Below, piece after piece: positions 24,902 to 36,100 of a DNA stretch of 64,000 nt. A model generated the notes under the pieces. That model made no database searches. It was not told the DNA's origin and saw only the letters and a list, made by a program, of their open reading frames with translations. The translations under genes and the position numbers were made by a program. Where the stretch lies: contig LR746275.1 of assembly GCA_902729315.2 (NCBI GenBank), positions 1,206,001-1,270,000 of the forward strand. Direction: 5' to 3'. The stretch comes from Spirodela intermedia (lineage: Eukaryota > Streptophyta > Magnoliopsida > Alismatales > Araceae). Every line of letters begins with the position of its first letter. Position 1 is the stretch's first letter.

Positions 24902-25465
24902 CAGAGAGAGAGAGGCAGAGAGAGAGAGCAAGGGAGAGATAGGGAAGCGAGGGAGAGGGACAGAAGGGGAGAGAGAGAGAGGGGAGGAGAGAGCGCGCGC
25001 GAGAGAGAGAGAGAAGCAGCGAGCGCAGGAGAGAGAGAGAGCAGAGAGAGAGAGAGAGGCAGAGAGCGCGTGCGCGAGAGAGAGAGAGAAGCAGCGAGCG
25101 CAGGAGAGAGAGCAGAGAGAGAGAGAGGCAGACAGCGCAGGAGAGAGAGGGAGAGGCTGAGAGCGCAGGAGAGAGAGGGAGAGGCTGAGAGCGCAGGAGA
25201 GAGAGGGAGAGAGGCAGAGAGAGCAAGAGAGAGAGAGGCAGACAGCGAGAGAGTGAGAGGCAGAGAGTAGGGAGAGGCTGAGAGCGCAGGAGAGAGAGAG
25301 AGAGAGAGGCAGAGAGCACAGGAGAGAGAGAGAGAGGCAGAGAGAGCAAGAGAGAGAGAGGCAGAGAGCGAGAGAGTGAGAGAGGCAGAGAGAAAGAGAG
25401 AGCAAGAGAGAGAGAGGCAGGGAGCGAGCGAGTGATAGGGAGAGCCAGAGAGACAGAGAGAGCGC

Positions 25466-25505
<40 letters not shown>

Positions 25506-25850
25506 CAGAGAGAGCAAGAGAGCAAGAGAGCAAGAGAGAGAGAGAGAGGCAGAGGGAGCTAGAGAGAGAGAGGCAGAGAGCGAGAGAGTGAGAGAAGCAG
25601 AGAACGCAAAAGAGAGAGGCAGAGAGAGCGAGAGAGAGAGAGGGAGAGGCAGAGAGCGGGAGAGAGAGAGAGAGACAGAGCGAGCGAGAGAGAGAGAAGC
25701 AGAGAGCGAGAGAGAGAGAGAGAAGCAGAGAGCGAGAGAGAGAGAGAGGCAGAGAGAGCAAGAGAGAGAGAGGTAGAGAGAGCAAGAGAGAGAGAGGTAG
25801 AGAGAGCAAGAGAGAGGTAGGCAGAGAGCTAGAGAGAGATGAGAGGAAGG
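24866..25850. repeat. GA-rich minisatellite, about 1 kb
   Basis: Nearly pure purine on the plus strand: runs of (GA)n interrupted at intervals by GGCAGAGAGAG, GCAAGAGAGAG, GCGCAGGAGAGAG and GCTGAGAGCGC units. Several 20-60 bp units recur in tandem, for instance GGGAGAGGCTGAGAGCGCAG near 25150-25200 and GCAAGAGAGAGAGAGGTAGAGA near 25760-25805. It lies directly upstream of the PPR start on one side and about 240 bp from the next plus-strand start. All long open frames here (Ser-Leu or Arg-Glu polymers) come from the repeat. GA tracts in plant promoters can bind BBR/BPC GAGA-binding factors; whether this one does is inference. Confidence 0.95.
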
Positions 25851-26091
25851 CAGGCGAGAGAGAGAGGTCTGTGGTAACTGGGCGAGTGACCATGCAAGGG
25901 AAGCGGAGAAGAGTTAACCATCTGATCCGCCGCGGGTTTACCATACGCATCTGGGAAACCGCGAGAAGCGCGCACCAACGGCCCCGCAGGGGTTTAGATA
26001 CTAACAGAGTTCATCTTCTCTCCTGCAAAGGAGACGAGTTATCCTCTCCTGAATCGGGCAGGGGGGAGGACGAGGCGAGGGAGAGAGGAGA

Positions 26092-27034
26092 ATGGTGAAG
26101 AGAGTCTCTGGAAGCGGGAAGAAGAAGAAGAAGCTCTGCCTCGAAGATTACATCCACTTCTGCAACAATCCCGACCGGCATGATTTCCTCAGAGAGCAGC
26201 TAGACGAGGTATGTTAGTCTTCTCTACTCTGCAGAGATGATCCGAATTCTCTTCTTCGGTTCCGTAATGGTGGCGTAGCCAGCTTCCTGATTGTTCAGGA
26301 GGCTGCTGCTTCGCTCTGCGTTTCTCATATTCTTGGAGATCTTACGCAGATCATGAAGATCTGAGATCTGCTTCGCCCATAGTTAGTTCAAAAAGACGAG
26401 GACTCCTATCAATGATTTGTTATTTTCTTCCTCAATCGCTTTAGCATTCGTTAAGGCTGTACCTGATCAGCGAATTTCTCTGCGGCAGATCATTTACTTG
26501 CACGGATTCGCTCGGTCAACAAATACCAAGGTAATGCTCGCCAGGCTCCGTCCGGACCTCCTCTCTTATTTTCTCAGATTCATCCATCCACTTCCAGCCA
26601 CAGTAGGAATTCGGCTTTCCATCCTCTCGATTTCATCTTGTTCCTGCAAGTAGGTGGAAATGGCCCGCGCCGTGGCGGGAATTGAACTGATGCAGGCGGC
26701 GCGATCGACGGTTCACGAATGCATCACCCCCTCCAATCCCCTCACCGTGGAGGAGGTTCGAAGGGACCTCGAGTACATTGGATGGCAGGAGTGCCCTCTG
26801 AAATCCGTCAAGAAAGTGGAGCCGGCGAAGGATGCCTTGGAGGACTCCATGGCCGTCGCCTGCTCCGCCACCGCCAATTACAGCGCGGACTCTGCCGTCA
26901 CCGCCCCGTTCCAGGCGAAGAAAAGCAGGAAGCGCGCCCCTCCTTCCCCTCCCAGTGCAAAGAAGGTCAGGAAGAGGAACAGCAAGGAGGCTCTCCCCAC
27001 TCTGTCACTTGCTTCAACTTCTTTCGAGGTCTGA
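26092..27034 (+). CDS. Plant-specific small protein of unknown function, 3 exons (DUF7787-like)
   Basis: Three coding exons join in phase 0: 26092-26208 (donor GTATGT), 26489-26530 (acceptor GCAG, donor GTAATG) and 26654-27034 (acceptor GTAG). The product is 179 aa. The N-terminus has a basic run (KKKKK), then a conserved-looking block with LEDYIHFCNNPDRHDFLREQ, IIYLHGFARS, ELMQAARSTVHE and EYIGWQECPLKSV (residues about 16-105). The C-terminal third is low complexity and basic (KKSRKRAPPSPPSAKKVRKR), likely a nuclear localisation signal. I recall a land-plant family with the LEDYL..LNQIIxxHGF..DLNWQECxxxSI pattern, which I believe is catalogued as DUF7787. The family name is from memory and its function is unknown to me. 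Exon 3 is GC-rich. The start lies in a purine-rich context downstream of the GA minisatellite. Confidence 0.8.
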
Positions 27035-28502
27035 ACAGTGCAGGGAATCGCCCCTCCTAAAACTCTGCATGTGGCAATGTGACTGCGGCTATCATGGTAC
27101 AGGATGCAGGATGGATCATATCTCTCTGTGATCATCACAACGAGGTCAGTACAGCATGGCAATTCGCCCGTTCATTTCTTAGATCGCCATTTCATAAGGT
27201 CAACAAAGATTACCCCGCTAAAGTGGAGAACAATAGATTCCAGAAACACCAAATATAATGACAGACTTGTGAATATTACGAGTTTCTCATGATTCCATTT
27301 CATTGGCATATCGAAATTGCTCAGAGAGGATCAAAACGTGGCCGTCTATTATTTTTACATTCAGAGATCAAAGGTTTCGAGTGTTTCGCAAATTGGTTTT
27401 GATGGTAGTAAAATCTCGGTTATTGTAATAAATTGTGTCGAGTTTCAAAGAAAAAACGTTGTAAATAATTTTTTTATAATTTCTAAAACTTATCAATAGT
27501 TATTCACTAATTGAAGAGTTCCTCAACACTCAACTCAAAAGTGCTAATAAGTGTATCTTCTTTGTCACTTCAATAGCATGTCAATTCCAAAAGTAGTAAA
27601 AAGTTTTCTCAAGCATGTCAATTCCAAAAACTATATTGACATGGGAGACAATAGGGTTTCCCAAGCAAAAATATTTGAGATCAAGAAACTTGGTGTCTAT
27701 AATAGTCATCAACCCCATGATGTAGTGATAGTTTTTAGAATCAGTTTGGAAGTTCATATCATGTAACATTTTTTTACATCAATTTGATTTATTTTTCTAT
27801 TTGATAGTAATTGACTTGAGATAGAGAAGTTTTGTAAGGTACCTGAAAACATTAAGTTCAATGAGTAAATGTAGGAAATGTGACAGAAGATTTAAGTTCT
27901 TATTAAACCCTTGAAAAAATTTCAACGAGTAACTTCCTCTATGTATGCATATCTCTTAGCTTTGAACATCAAACAAAAATATGAAACAATATACTGTCAA
28001 TTCACAGTGTAATGCTTATCCTATTAGTTCTACAATTGTCAACCATAATAGGTCTGATAAATGATAAATTTGAATATTAATCTAATGATAATAAAGGTTA
28101 GAACAACATGGGCATTTAATCAAATGATAACTTTGGAAAAAAAATCATTTGAAATTAGGTTTGTTGCTTTGCTCACTCAACCTTTTCAACTCAAAAAGGG
28201 TAGTTGAGTTGAGTAATGAGCTAGAAGGTTACTTTTAGGGAGAAATAGAACTGAAAAGCAGATGCATATTAAGACATGCAATGACCATACTTCAATTATT
28301 CTTGAGACTTGTTCTAACCTCATTTACCCTCATTAATCCAAAATTTACACTTAAATATGGTGATATGGAAACCCTTGGATTAAAATTATTTATTACCAAG
28401 CATTTATACCATTTTCTTACGATATTAACTATAAGATAAAACCTTTACTATTTAGAGATCATTTCATTCTACACATTAATGCTTACAAGTAAAAGTTTTT
28501 GC
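27035..28502. other. AT-rich intergenic spacer, no gene seen
   Basis: It contains the 3' untranslated region of the preceding gene and about 1.4 kb of AT-rich DNA. Short frames at 27.5-27.8 kb on both strands show no recognisable domain. A short duplicated phrase, GCATGTCAATTCCAAAA, occurs at about 27578 and 27614. Confidence 0.4.
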
Positions 28503-29060
28503 AATTGAACCAAAAGAAAATTCATAGTAAAAAGGGAAGAGAGCGGAAAATTAAAAATCACATCGTATCTTAGTAATCATTGATAAAAAATTTAATAATA
28601 TTTTTATATAGAAATATACTTTTTTTGTATAATTATCATATTTTAATAATTGGTGCTTTAATCCAATAAAGGAATATCTTATCTATACGGGATTGTAAAT
28701 TGGATCATTCTAGTCATTTTGTCTTATGACAACACATCCTTAATGCTTCACCATGAGATTTGTGGGAGGTGCTAAAAAGTCTAATTTTTATTAATCGAGT
28801 CAAAAGAAATCTCATAGTAAAAAGGGGAGATGCCCAAAAATTATAGATCACATAGTATCTTGTTTATCTACTAATAAAAAAGTGAAATATACTTATTTTT
28901 TTTATAATTATAGTATTTTAATAATTGGTGCTATAGTCCAATAAGGCAATATATTATCTATAAGGGTTTGTAAATTGGATCATTTCTAGTCATTTTCTCT
29001 AGTGACAACACATCGTTAATGCTTCAGCATCAATTCTATAGGAGGTGGTACAAACTATGT
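28503..29060 (+). repeat. Tandem duplication, about 290-bp period
   Basis: Two adjacent units in the same orientation, about 28503-28795 and 28796-29060. Shared landmarks sit 290 bp apart: CAAAAGAAA..CATAGTAAAAAGGG (28511 and 28801), ATTTTAATAATTGGTGCT, CCAATAA.G.AATAT.TTATCTATA.GG, TGTAAATTGGATCATT and GACAACACATC.TTAATGCTTCA. They have diverged by scattered substitutions and small indels, so the duplication is not recent. No coding content. Confidence 0.85.
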
Positions 29061-29480
29061 TTTGAGAATCTAGTGTGCCACAAAATAGCAAAAAATGTGA
29101 TGCAAAATCTCTTGGAATCCAATTTTTCAAGACTCAAAATTAAAAAAATGGGAAATCTCTGTAGTGGTCCCCACTCTCTATCATGCTCTTAGAGAATATA
29201 CACAACATTTCATTGTTTTTCTAGAAGATGTTATTCAATTTTTTTAAGTAGAAGAGAGAGAGGGTCCACTTACTTTTGATAATTGCATACTTACCGAATT
29301 TTGATAATAAAATTATAAATAAAGCAGATATAAATTAGGTCTTACGAATTAATTTTAGTTATATATTTTTTCTTCTCGATAAATATATAGTTAATTTAGG
29401 TTTTTTATTTCAACAAATAATTTCTTAAATTAATGACATATTTATGGAGAGTATACTTAGAAAAAAAAAAAAAAACTAAT
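29061..29480. other. Spacer upstream of the SFGH gene
   Basis: AT-rich sequence ending in a run of 15 A at 29461-29475, directly before a sharp change to GC-rich sequence that I take as the SFGH promoter and leader. No TATA box stands out. No coding content. Confidence 0.4.
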
Positions 29481-29641
29481 ATCGCTTGGTCTGCCCAACT
29501 GTTTGCGGGAGAAGACTACAGGACGGTGTCACGCCAGACCCTGGCTCAGCTCTGGTGGTCGCGGGCTTCTTCTCTTCCGGCATTGGAGGTGGCGGAGTGA
29601 GAGCAGAGCGACTGATCGAGAGGGGGCGACGGCAGGTGAAG

Positions 29642-30142
29642 GTAAGCCCTCCGCCTCTTTCCCTTCACATTCCATTCATGGCAGCTTCTGGGGTGATCGC
29701 GTGTAGCTTCCCGCGTGCTGGGTGTGGCCGGCGGGCGTCCGGTGCTCTCTTCCTTTTGCCTGGCATCTTGTTTCGAGGGTTTTTCATCGCAATAGGCTGC
29801 CTTCTTCGACTTATGGTTCTGGAGACAAAGAGCTCGCGAGGAGGGAGTAGGTTGCCTGCCTCGGCGCGGGTCTTTGAGCCGGTGGCTTGCTGGAGATCTG
29901 GCACTCTCCAGTATGACGAAGTAGTCAGTTGGCTGGGGGTTCTGCGGACGCGTGCTGAGCTTGCTTCTCAACCGCCGGTGGACTAGCTTGTGTTGAATTT
30001 CCATTTTCACGACAACATTAATTATCTTTTTCTGAATGGAGTGTCTAATAGATGAATGGCTGTCGCTGAGATTGATCTCAAACTTGTGAATCTCTCCCCG
30101 CATCATTCCTTATCCCCTCTCGCCTCTTCTTTGCGTTGTCAG
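29642..30142 (+). other. Probable intron in the 5' leader of the SFGH gene
   Basis: A good donor (GAAG followed by GTAAGC at 29642) and a good acceptor (pyrimidine-rich TTTGCGTTGTCAG ending at 30142) bracket 501 bp. They lie between a GC-rich upstream segment and the short leader before ATG at 30184. The open frame at 29486-29986 crosses this donor and resembles nothing known, so it is more likely untranslated leader than protein. The call rests on splice signals only. Confidence 0.5.
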
Positions 30143-30183
30143 GCCTAGAAACGAGTGAGGAATCGTGAAGAACTGTAGAAGCT

Positions 30184-33100
30184 ATGGACGCTAGTGCTGC
30201 ACTTCCTCCGGCAGAGCTGATCAGCAGCGCAAAGGTGTTCGGCGGCTTCAACAGGAGGTACAAGCATTTCAGCCCAACCCTCGGCTGCTCGATGACCTTT
30301 ACCATCTACTTCCCTCCAACACCTCAAGGTTCTTCTACGGTTCCTGTAAGTCCTTGCCTGTTATAACCTTTTTTTAAAATTTCTTTTTCTGCACGTTATC
30401 AGCTTGTCTCTTCTTTTTCGCCAATCTGATAAATTGACAGTGATACGGAAAATGCTGCCGGCTGATTCATGTTCTTCTTTTCTCACATTCTCTCAATTCC
30501 ATGGGTTTTGGGGATGATTTTATTTGTCCTGGTTATGTTTACAGATGCAATTCATTTGATTGCATGAACTTAAAATCTTTCATGTCTGTTGACCACCTAA
30601 TATGGTTTGCAATTTTGAAAAAAATAAATCTCATGGAGTGTTTTATTTTGATGGGATCTGACATCAATGTTTTTATTCTGAGGCTGAAATTGCATTTTCT
30701 GCATCTAATTTATGTTCAGTAGTGGCTTTGTGTTAAAAGAGTATATTCTAGATGGTAATACTACATGGTGTAGCAAGAGGATATAGGATGTGGCTGGAGC
30801 AAGATCAAAATAGGTAATGACAATAGTTCAGGACTATAAGCTGAGTTGATCATGTTTTTGAATTTGTACTTCTTTACCTTAGATCTTGATATGATCCTCT
30901 AAGGGAGCATTGAATCTGCGTCAAATAGAAGAGGCAAAATACAAGCGTCGGGATGATAGTCTATTCAGATAGTAGGAAAGAAGAGGGAAAGCAGAGGGGG
31001 AAAATTTTCGAGAGGTTTCCCCGCCTCTCCAAAATACTATGTTCCTCCCTAGAGCCCCCCTTCTCATGCTGTATTTATACCCCCTCTCACGTGACGAGCA
31101 TGTGACTCTTTCTTACACCTTCTATAGGTTAGTAGTGGGGTTCTATGATTACTCCCCCCCCTCCAGTTCACTTGGTCCTCTACGTGAAATTTTAGAAATT
31201 GGCAAGCAATATTGTGGGCTAGCTCTCATAAAGAATCATGATTTAGTAGCACGTCCCATTTCACTAGTACTTCTGGGCTTGCAGGTATCATCTGCACCCC
31301 TTGAATTGATTGAGGTTTTACTTACCATTCCATGTTTGAGCTGAGTGAGGGGTGGAAGTTGCTGAGGGGAGTTGGTGGTTGATAAAGCTCGCTGCAGTTG
31401 AGAAATATGAAACATTGGATGGATTGATGATGATGGTGGAAGATCAAGCTTGAACGTTGTTTGACCCACAAGAGATGATCTTGTATGATCCAAAGAACTT
31501 TGGGGAGAGCTTTTCATTCACCTTGCCTACTAGAGATCTCATTCTATAGGGACGAAGTCGTAGATATACTTTATCATTAGCTTGAAACTTTGTTGGTTGA
31601 TGATGATGATCTGCCTTAAGTTTCATTTGAGATTGAAAGTTCTGCAAATGTTGCTTCAATACGTTGAGAATTTGGTCTTGCTCTAGTAGTTGTTGACCCA
31701 CAACTGAAATCGGAGAGGGAAAAGGCCCATAGTTAATGATGGTAAGAGGGTCATAGTCATAGACTGTTTTATATGGAGTAATTTTGATAGAGGAATGGTA
31801 GGCAGTATTATAAGATAATTCTGCCCAATGTAGCCAGGACTGCTAGTCTTTGGTTGATTTAACACAAAACGCCTTAGATAAGATTCTGAGGATCGGTTCA
31901 CCACTTCGGTTTGTCCATTAGTCTGAGGATGATAGGAGGATGACATTTGGAGTTGAGTTCCTTATAACTTGTATAGTTCACATCAAAATTTACTAACGAA
32001 TACTTTGTGACAATCTGAAACAAGCGATTTAGGTAAACCATGTAGATGGACCACTTTTTTTGCAAAGGTGGCACCTATGGTGTAGAAAATGGGTGTTTTA
32101 AGAAAATAAAGTGGCTGTACTTGTTAAGGCAATCCACCACGACCAATATAATGTCAAAGTGATTGGATCTAGGTAGACCTATAAAGTCCATCGAAAGGTC
32201 TTCTTATACTTGATGTGGAATGGGCAATGGCTGCAATAATCATGTAGAACTTAGCCACTGCATTCCGACTATCACATCAGTACTCCCCAATGTGAGTGGT
32301 AGAAAGTCTTCGGTGATGTCTAAACCTTGGACTTGTAAAAAGATACTCCTGCAAATTCTGTTACCTTGTAGGGCCTCACCATTCCCTATGAGAATTTCAT
32401 AATTCATAGCTTCTGTGTGAGGTAAATTGACGCATGCACATAATTCCGAGCATATGAAATTATACATCGCACCTGAATCAATTCAGATGGTAATCACCTG
32501 CCCTTGTAATGTTCCTTCCATCTTCATGGTTCTTGTTTGCATGAGTCCTACCACTGAGTTCAATAAAACTTGTACTGTGAATAACGTTATTCTTTCTGCT
32601 GGTTGAGTCTTCTCCTCTTTGGAATCATATAAAATGTCGTCACTAGTTCCTTGGTCGTCTTTATGAACGATCAGAATTTGTAGCTGTTTTTTGCAGCAAT
32701 GTCCCGAGCCAAATTTTTCTTCACAATGATAACAAAGTCTTTTTTCACGACAGTTCTGGTACTCCACATTAGTCAATGTGATCTATTTTCGGTACCTATT
32801 GTCTTTTCCTGCCACCTGAGGTGGAGTATTACTTTTAGAGTTCCATTCTAGTAGGGAGGTAGTGCCTATTCTTTTCCTATTCACTATATAGTACATGTAA
32901 ATGATTGTTAGCAGTCTTAATGGAAGTAAAATTACCTTGTCAAGAAGATTTGGGCAGATGGTTGTCCCAGGCTTCTCATAGAGTGCGGATACGTTGCTTT
33001 GCCTCTATTGATGCATCCATCATCTCCATCAATCCCACTGGACCGATGCCGGCCAGCTTTGCTTAAATCTCCGATTTTAAGCCTTTCATATAAGTATTCT

Positions 33101-36100
33101 CCATGTCTACATCTTGGAGTTTTTGGCAGATAAGTAGATAAATGCTTGTATTCAGTCGGACATTCTTGAACTGATTGGTCTTGTTGAAGATTTAAGAATT
33201 TATGGAATGTGTTCACTGCTGTAGTATTGCCAAAGCGTTTCCCCAATTGAATTCTAAAGTTCTGACAATTGCGGAAAGAATATCTATCATCCCTCCATAG
33301 GTACCATTCTAACGCCAGGCCTTCGAGCTTCATCATTGCCAGCTCTAGGTTGTTCTTGTTCCTGAACTTTGTTTAGTCTGAAAAATCTCTCAATACATCT
33401 TAACCAACCCTCAGGATTTCCCCCACCGGAATACTGGTATTTCCCGGTTTTTGGTGAATTGGATGACCGTGTGACCAGCTGTAGTTTCACTTAGAATATA
33501 TTCTTGGGGAAGGAAGGGAGGTTGTACCTCAGGTTATGATTCTAACTGCTCTGGGCGGAGTGATGATGTCGGCTGTAGAGTAGAGTGTTCCTTCTTCTCT
33601 AAGGCATCCAATCTTACATACACCGTCAGTTGGAACTGCTGCATATTTTGTAGGAGTTGTCGCATTAGATCCATGGATTCTTCCTTTGATTTCTCCATGT
33701 CTTCGACCATCTTTCGTTGGTCTGCCCGTAGGTTCTCATTGTCTGTTTTTAGGGCTTCAAAACAGACATCCGATATCTTCGGCGCCATGGCACCTATCAT
33801 CGCAAGATTGTGGCTCTGATACTAATGATACGATCCTCTAAGGGAGGCTCGAATCTGGGCGAAATAGAAGAGGCAAAGTACTTATATTGAACTCACAGAC
33901 TCTTGTCGGTGACGAGGAACAAGTGTTGGGATGACAGTCTATTCAGATAACAGGAAAGAAGAGGGAAGAAGAGTAAAGGGATGGGGAAAATGTTTGAGAG
34001 GTTTCCCCGCCTCTCCAGAATACGATGTTCCTCTAGAACCCCCCCCCCCCCTCTCTTGTGCTGTATTTATACCCCCTCTCACGTGACGAGCACGTGACTC
34101 TTCTCTTACGCCTTTTGTAGGTTAGTAGTGGGGTCGTATCAGATCTTTCATTGAGAATAGATCCCTGCTGTTAAAGAGTTTGCACGCTTCATCTTTGCAG
34201 AAAATGAGTTGAATATCGTCCAGATTTATGAATGTCTATTTTTCGAGCCCAAGCTATATTTTTCGAAGTCCCTCATATTAGATTGATCTTAACCATGATC
34301 TAGTTGTATGTTGAGCTTACTATTCTCGACACTGGTGTAAAATAGCATTCTGGACAAGAAAGGATCTTCTTAATGCTGCAGAGTAGAGGTACGCAGGGAA
34401 TACCACGAAATCATCACTTTAGATGAGAAAATTTTACTCTAAAGCCTTTTTTTCTGCTTCATAAATGCATCTTGCCCATTATAATTTATTTTTTTATCTC
34501 TTTTTATATTTTTACCATCCAACGGTAAGTCCCCCAAACCATGCTCTCTACGTCCATGCTAAACATGTGCACGTGTGATGTGTAAGGGGTTATCAGGATA
34601 GCGTACAAAGAGTTTTTTTTCTGAGTGCAATATACTATAATACCTAGTAACTTTAGTCCATTTACGTGCTTCATGAATAGGATTTTCACATTTGCTAAAT
34701 GCCTTTTTCCATAGAAACATTATCAATTACATGAAACTTTTTTTCCTTGCCTCTACTTAGTGTGATTTAAGACCATCGACTTCTATTATTTTCCAATAGA
34801 ATGTCAGGTACACAACAACGAGTCCTTAGTCAAAAGTATAAACAGAAGTCATTACTTTCTAAAGTATGAATAAATTCGTCGTTACTTTCTTAAGTATCGT
34901 GTCATTATATGAAAAGAAATAAAAAGATAAATAAGAACAGGTACCAGACCACCAGCATTATCAACATAAATCTGGACCACTGCAGCAGCGAATCCTGCAG
35001 GATCCAAGGCAGCTGCTATGTTCTATTTGTGGGTCTTAATCCCGTGCCACATGGATGAGATGACATAATGAACCCAACAAGTAAGAAATTCTGAAAATGA
35101 GAGGTGAATAAAGTACTCTATCCAACCAAAGGATTCTACAGAAGTTATCTCAAACTATTTCTTATGAAAGCATTGATGTGCTTTAGAAATGTACTGTATC
35201 TATCACACTGCAGCAAAGCACTCATGAAAATGCTAGAGCAGCAAGTCATGGCAAAACAAGTGACAAAAAGAATCTGATTAGGTATCAAAGGAGTATATCA
35301 CATGATAATGTTGAAAGGATCATCAGGCTCTATTCAATAATTCACCAGATACCAGAACTTGTCCAGGAGAGTAGTCAATCGCAAACAAGATGCATAACTG
35401 ATATCACTATCTAGCCACATAATTATTTAATCATTATTGTAAAGCAGTGTCGTCAATATATGCAAGGTTCTCTGTCAAATGTCACATCATTGGTGAGTGA
35501 CGTTTGTTATTGAAAGTTTGAAAAAAATTGTAATAAGATGGATAAATTTTATTTATCCCCTTTATTGAGGTTTTGAATTTTTAAAGATGTAATGTAAGGT
35601 TTTCATATCCTTGCAATAAGCTCTTCATATCTCTTGTGTCATGTCAATTGCTTGAACTTTGATTTATATAAAAATGCCACAGTATCATTTTTAGGTTGAA
35701 GGTGCTTTTCTTTTTGTGGTGGTATTTCAACGTTAAATTGCTGGCTTCATAATCTTGATTATCAAGAAACGTTTTTCGGGAAAAAAGTGACGATTGAATT
35801 GAAATTTTGAAAGTTTTCTCTTTGGGTTTATAGAAAAACTTGAGAAAAACTTTAACTGAAGCTGGGATGCAAGTTATCTGAATTTTTTGTTTTACTCTCT
35901 GATTGATAGGTTCTCTATTGGCTTTCTGGCCTCACATGCACAGATGAAAATTTTATTATCAAGTCTGGTGCACAACGTTCAGCATCTCGTGAGGGCATTG
36001 CCCTGGTTGCCCCTGATACTTCACCAAGTATATCTCTTTCTACTCAAAACAATGATCTTCACGCCCTTTGCAAATGCCTATGTTGCTACTTTGATTGTAT

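Larger units (their letters stand above)
30887..34141 (-). mobile_element. Compact Ty3/gypsy retrotransposon inside SFGH intron 1, RT/RNase H deleted
   Basis: A complete-ended insertion of 3255 bp in antisense to the host gene. It has an LTR at each end, a 5-bp target duplication GATCT (30882-30886 and 34142-34146), a primer-binding site beside the right LTR and a C-rich (polypurine on the minus strand) run beside the left one. Minus-strand coding pieces in order: gag N-terminus (33534-33800, coiled-coil-like, MAPKISDV), capsid (32932-33490, [11 protein letters not shown] and LEWYLWR), a CCHC knuckle (about 32700-32770, [14 protein letters not shown]), protease C-terminal half (32240-32467, [11 protein letters not shown] and DVIVGMQWL), then integrase core (about 31690-32235, [34 protein letters not shown]) and integrase C-terminus with [10 protein letters not shown] (31236-31700). 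Reverse transcriptase and RNase H are missing altogether: protease joins integrase at about 32240. Stops and shifts occur, so mobilisation would need enzymes from elsewhere. Confidence 0.93.

Noticed and set aside
24856-25950. Long Ser/Leu-rich and Arg/Glu-rich open frames on both strands
   Set aside because: They are translations of a GA/CT minisatellite, open in several frames at once, with no domain.
29486-29986. 166-codon plus-strand frame before SFGH
   Set aside because: It crosses a strong splice donor (29642), lacks any recognisable domain and sits where the SFGH leader and leader intron are expected.
34504-34689. Minus-strand frame in SFGH intron 1 outside the gypsy element
   Set aside because: I could not match it to any transposon or cellular family, so it stays unassigned intron sequence.
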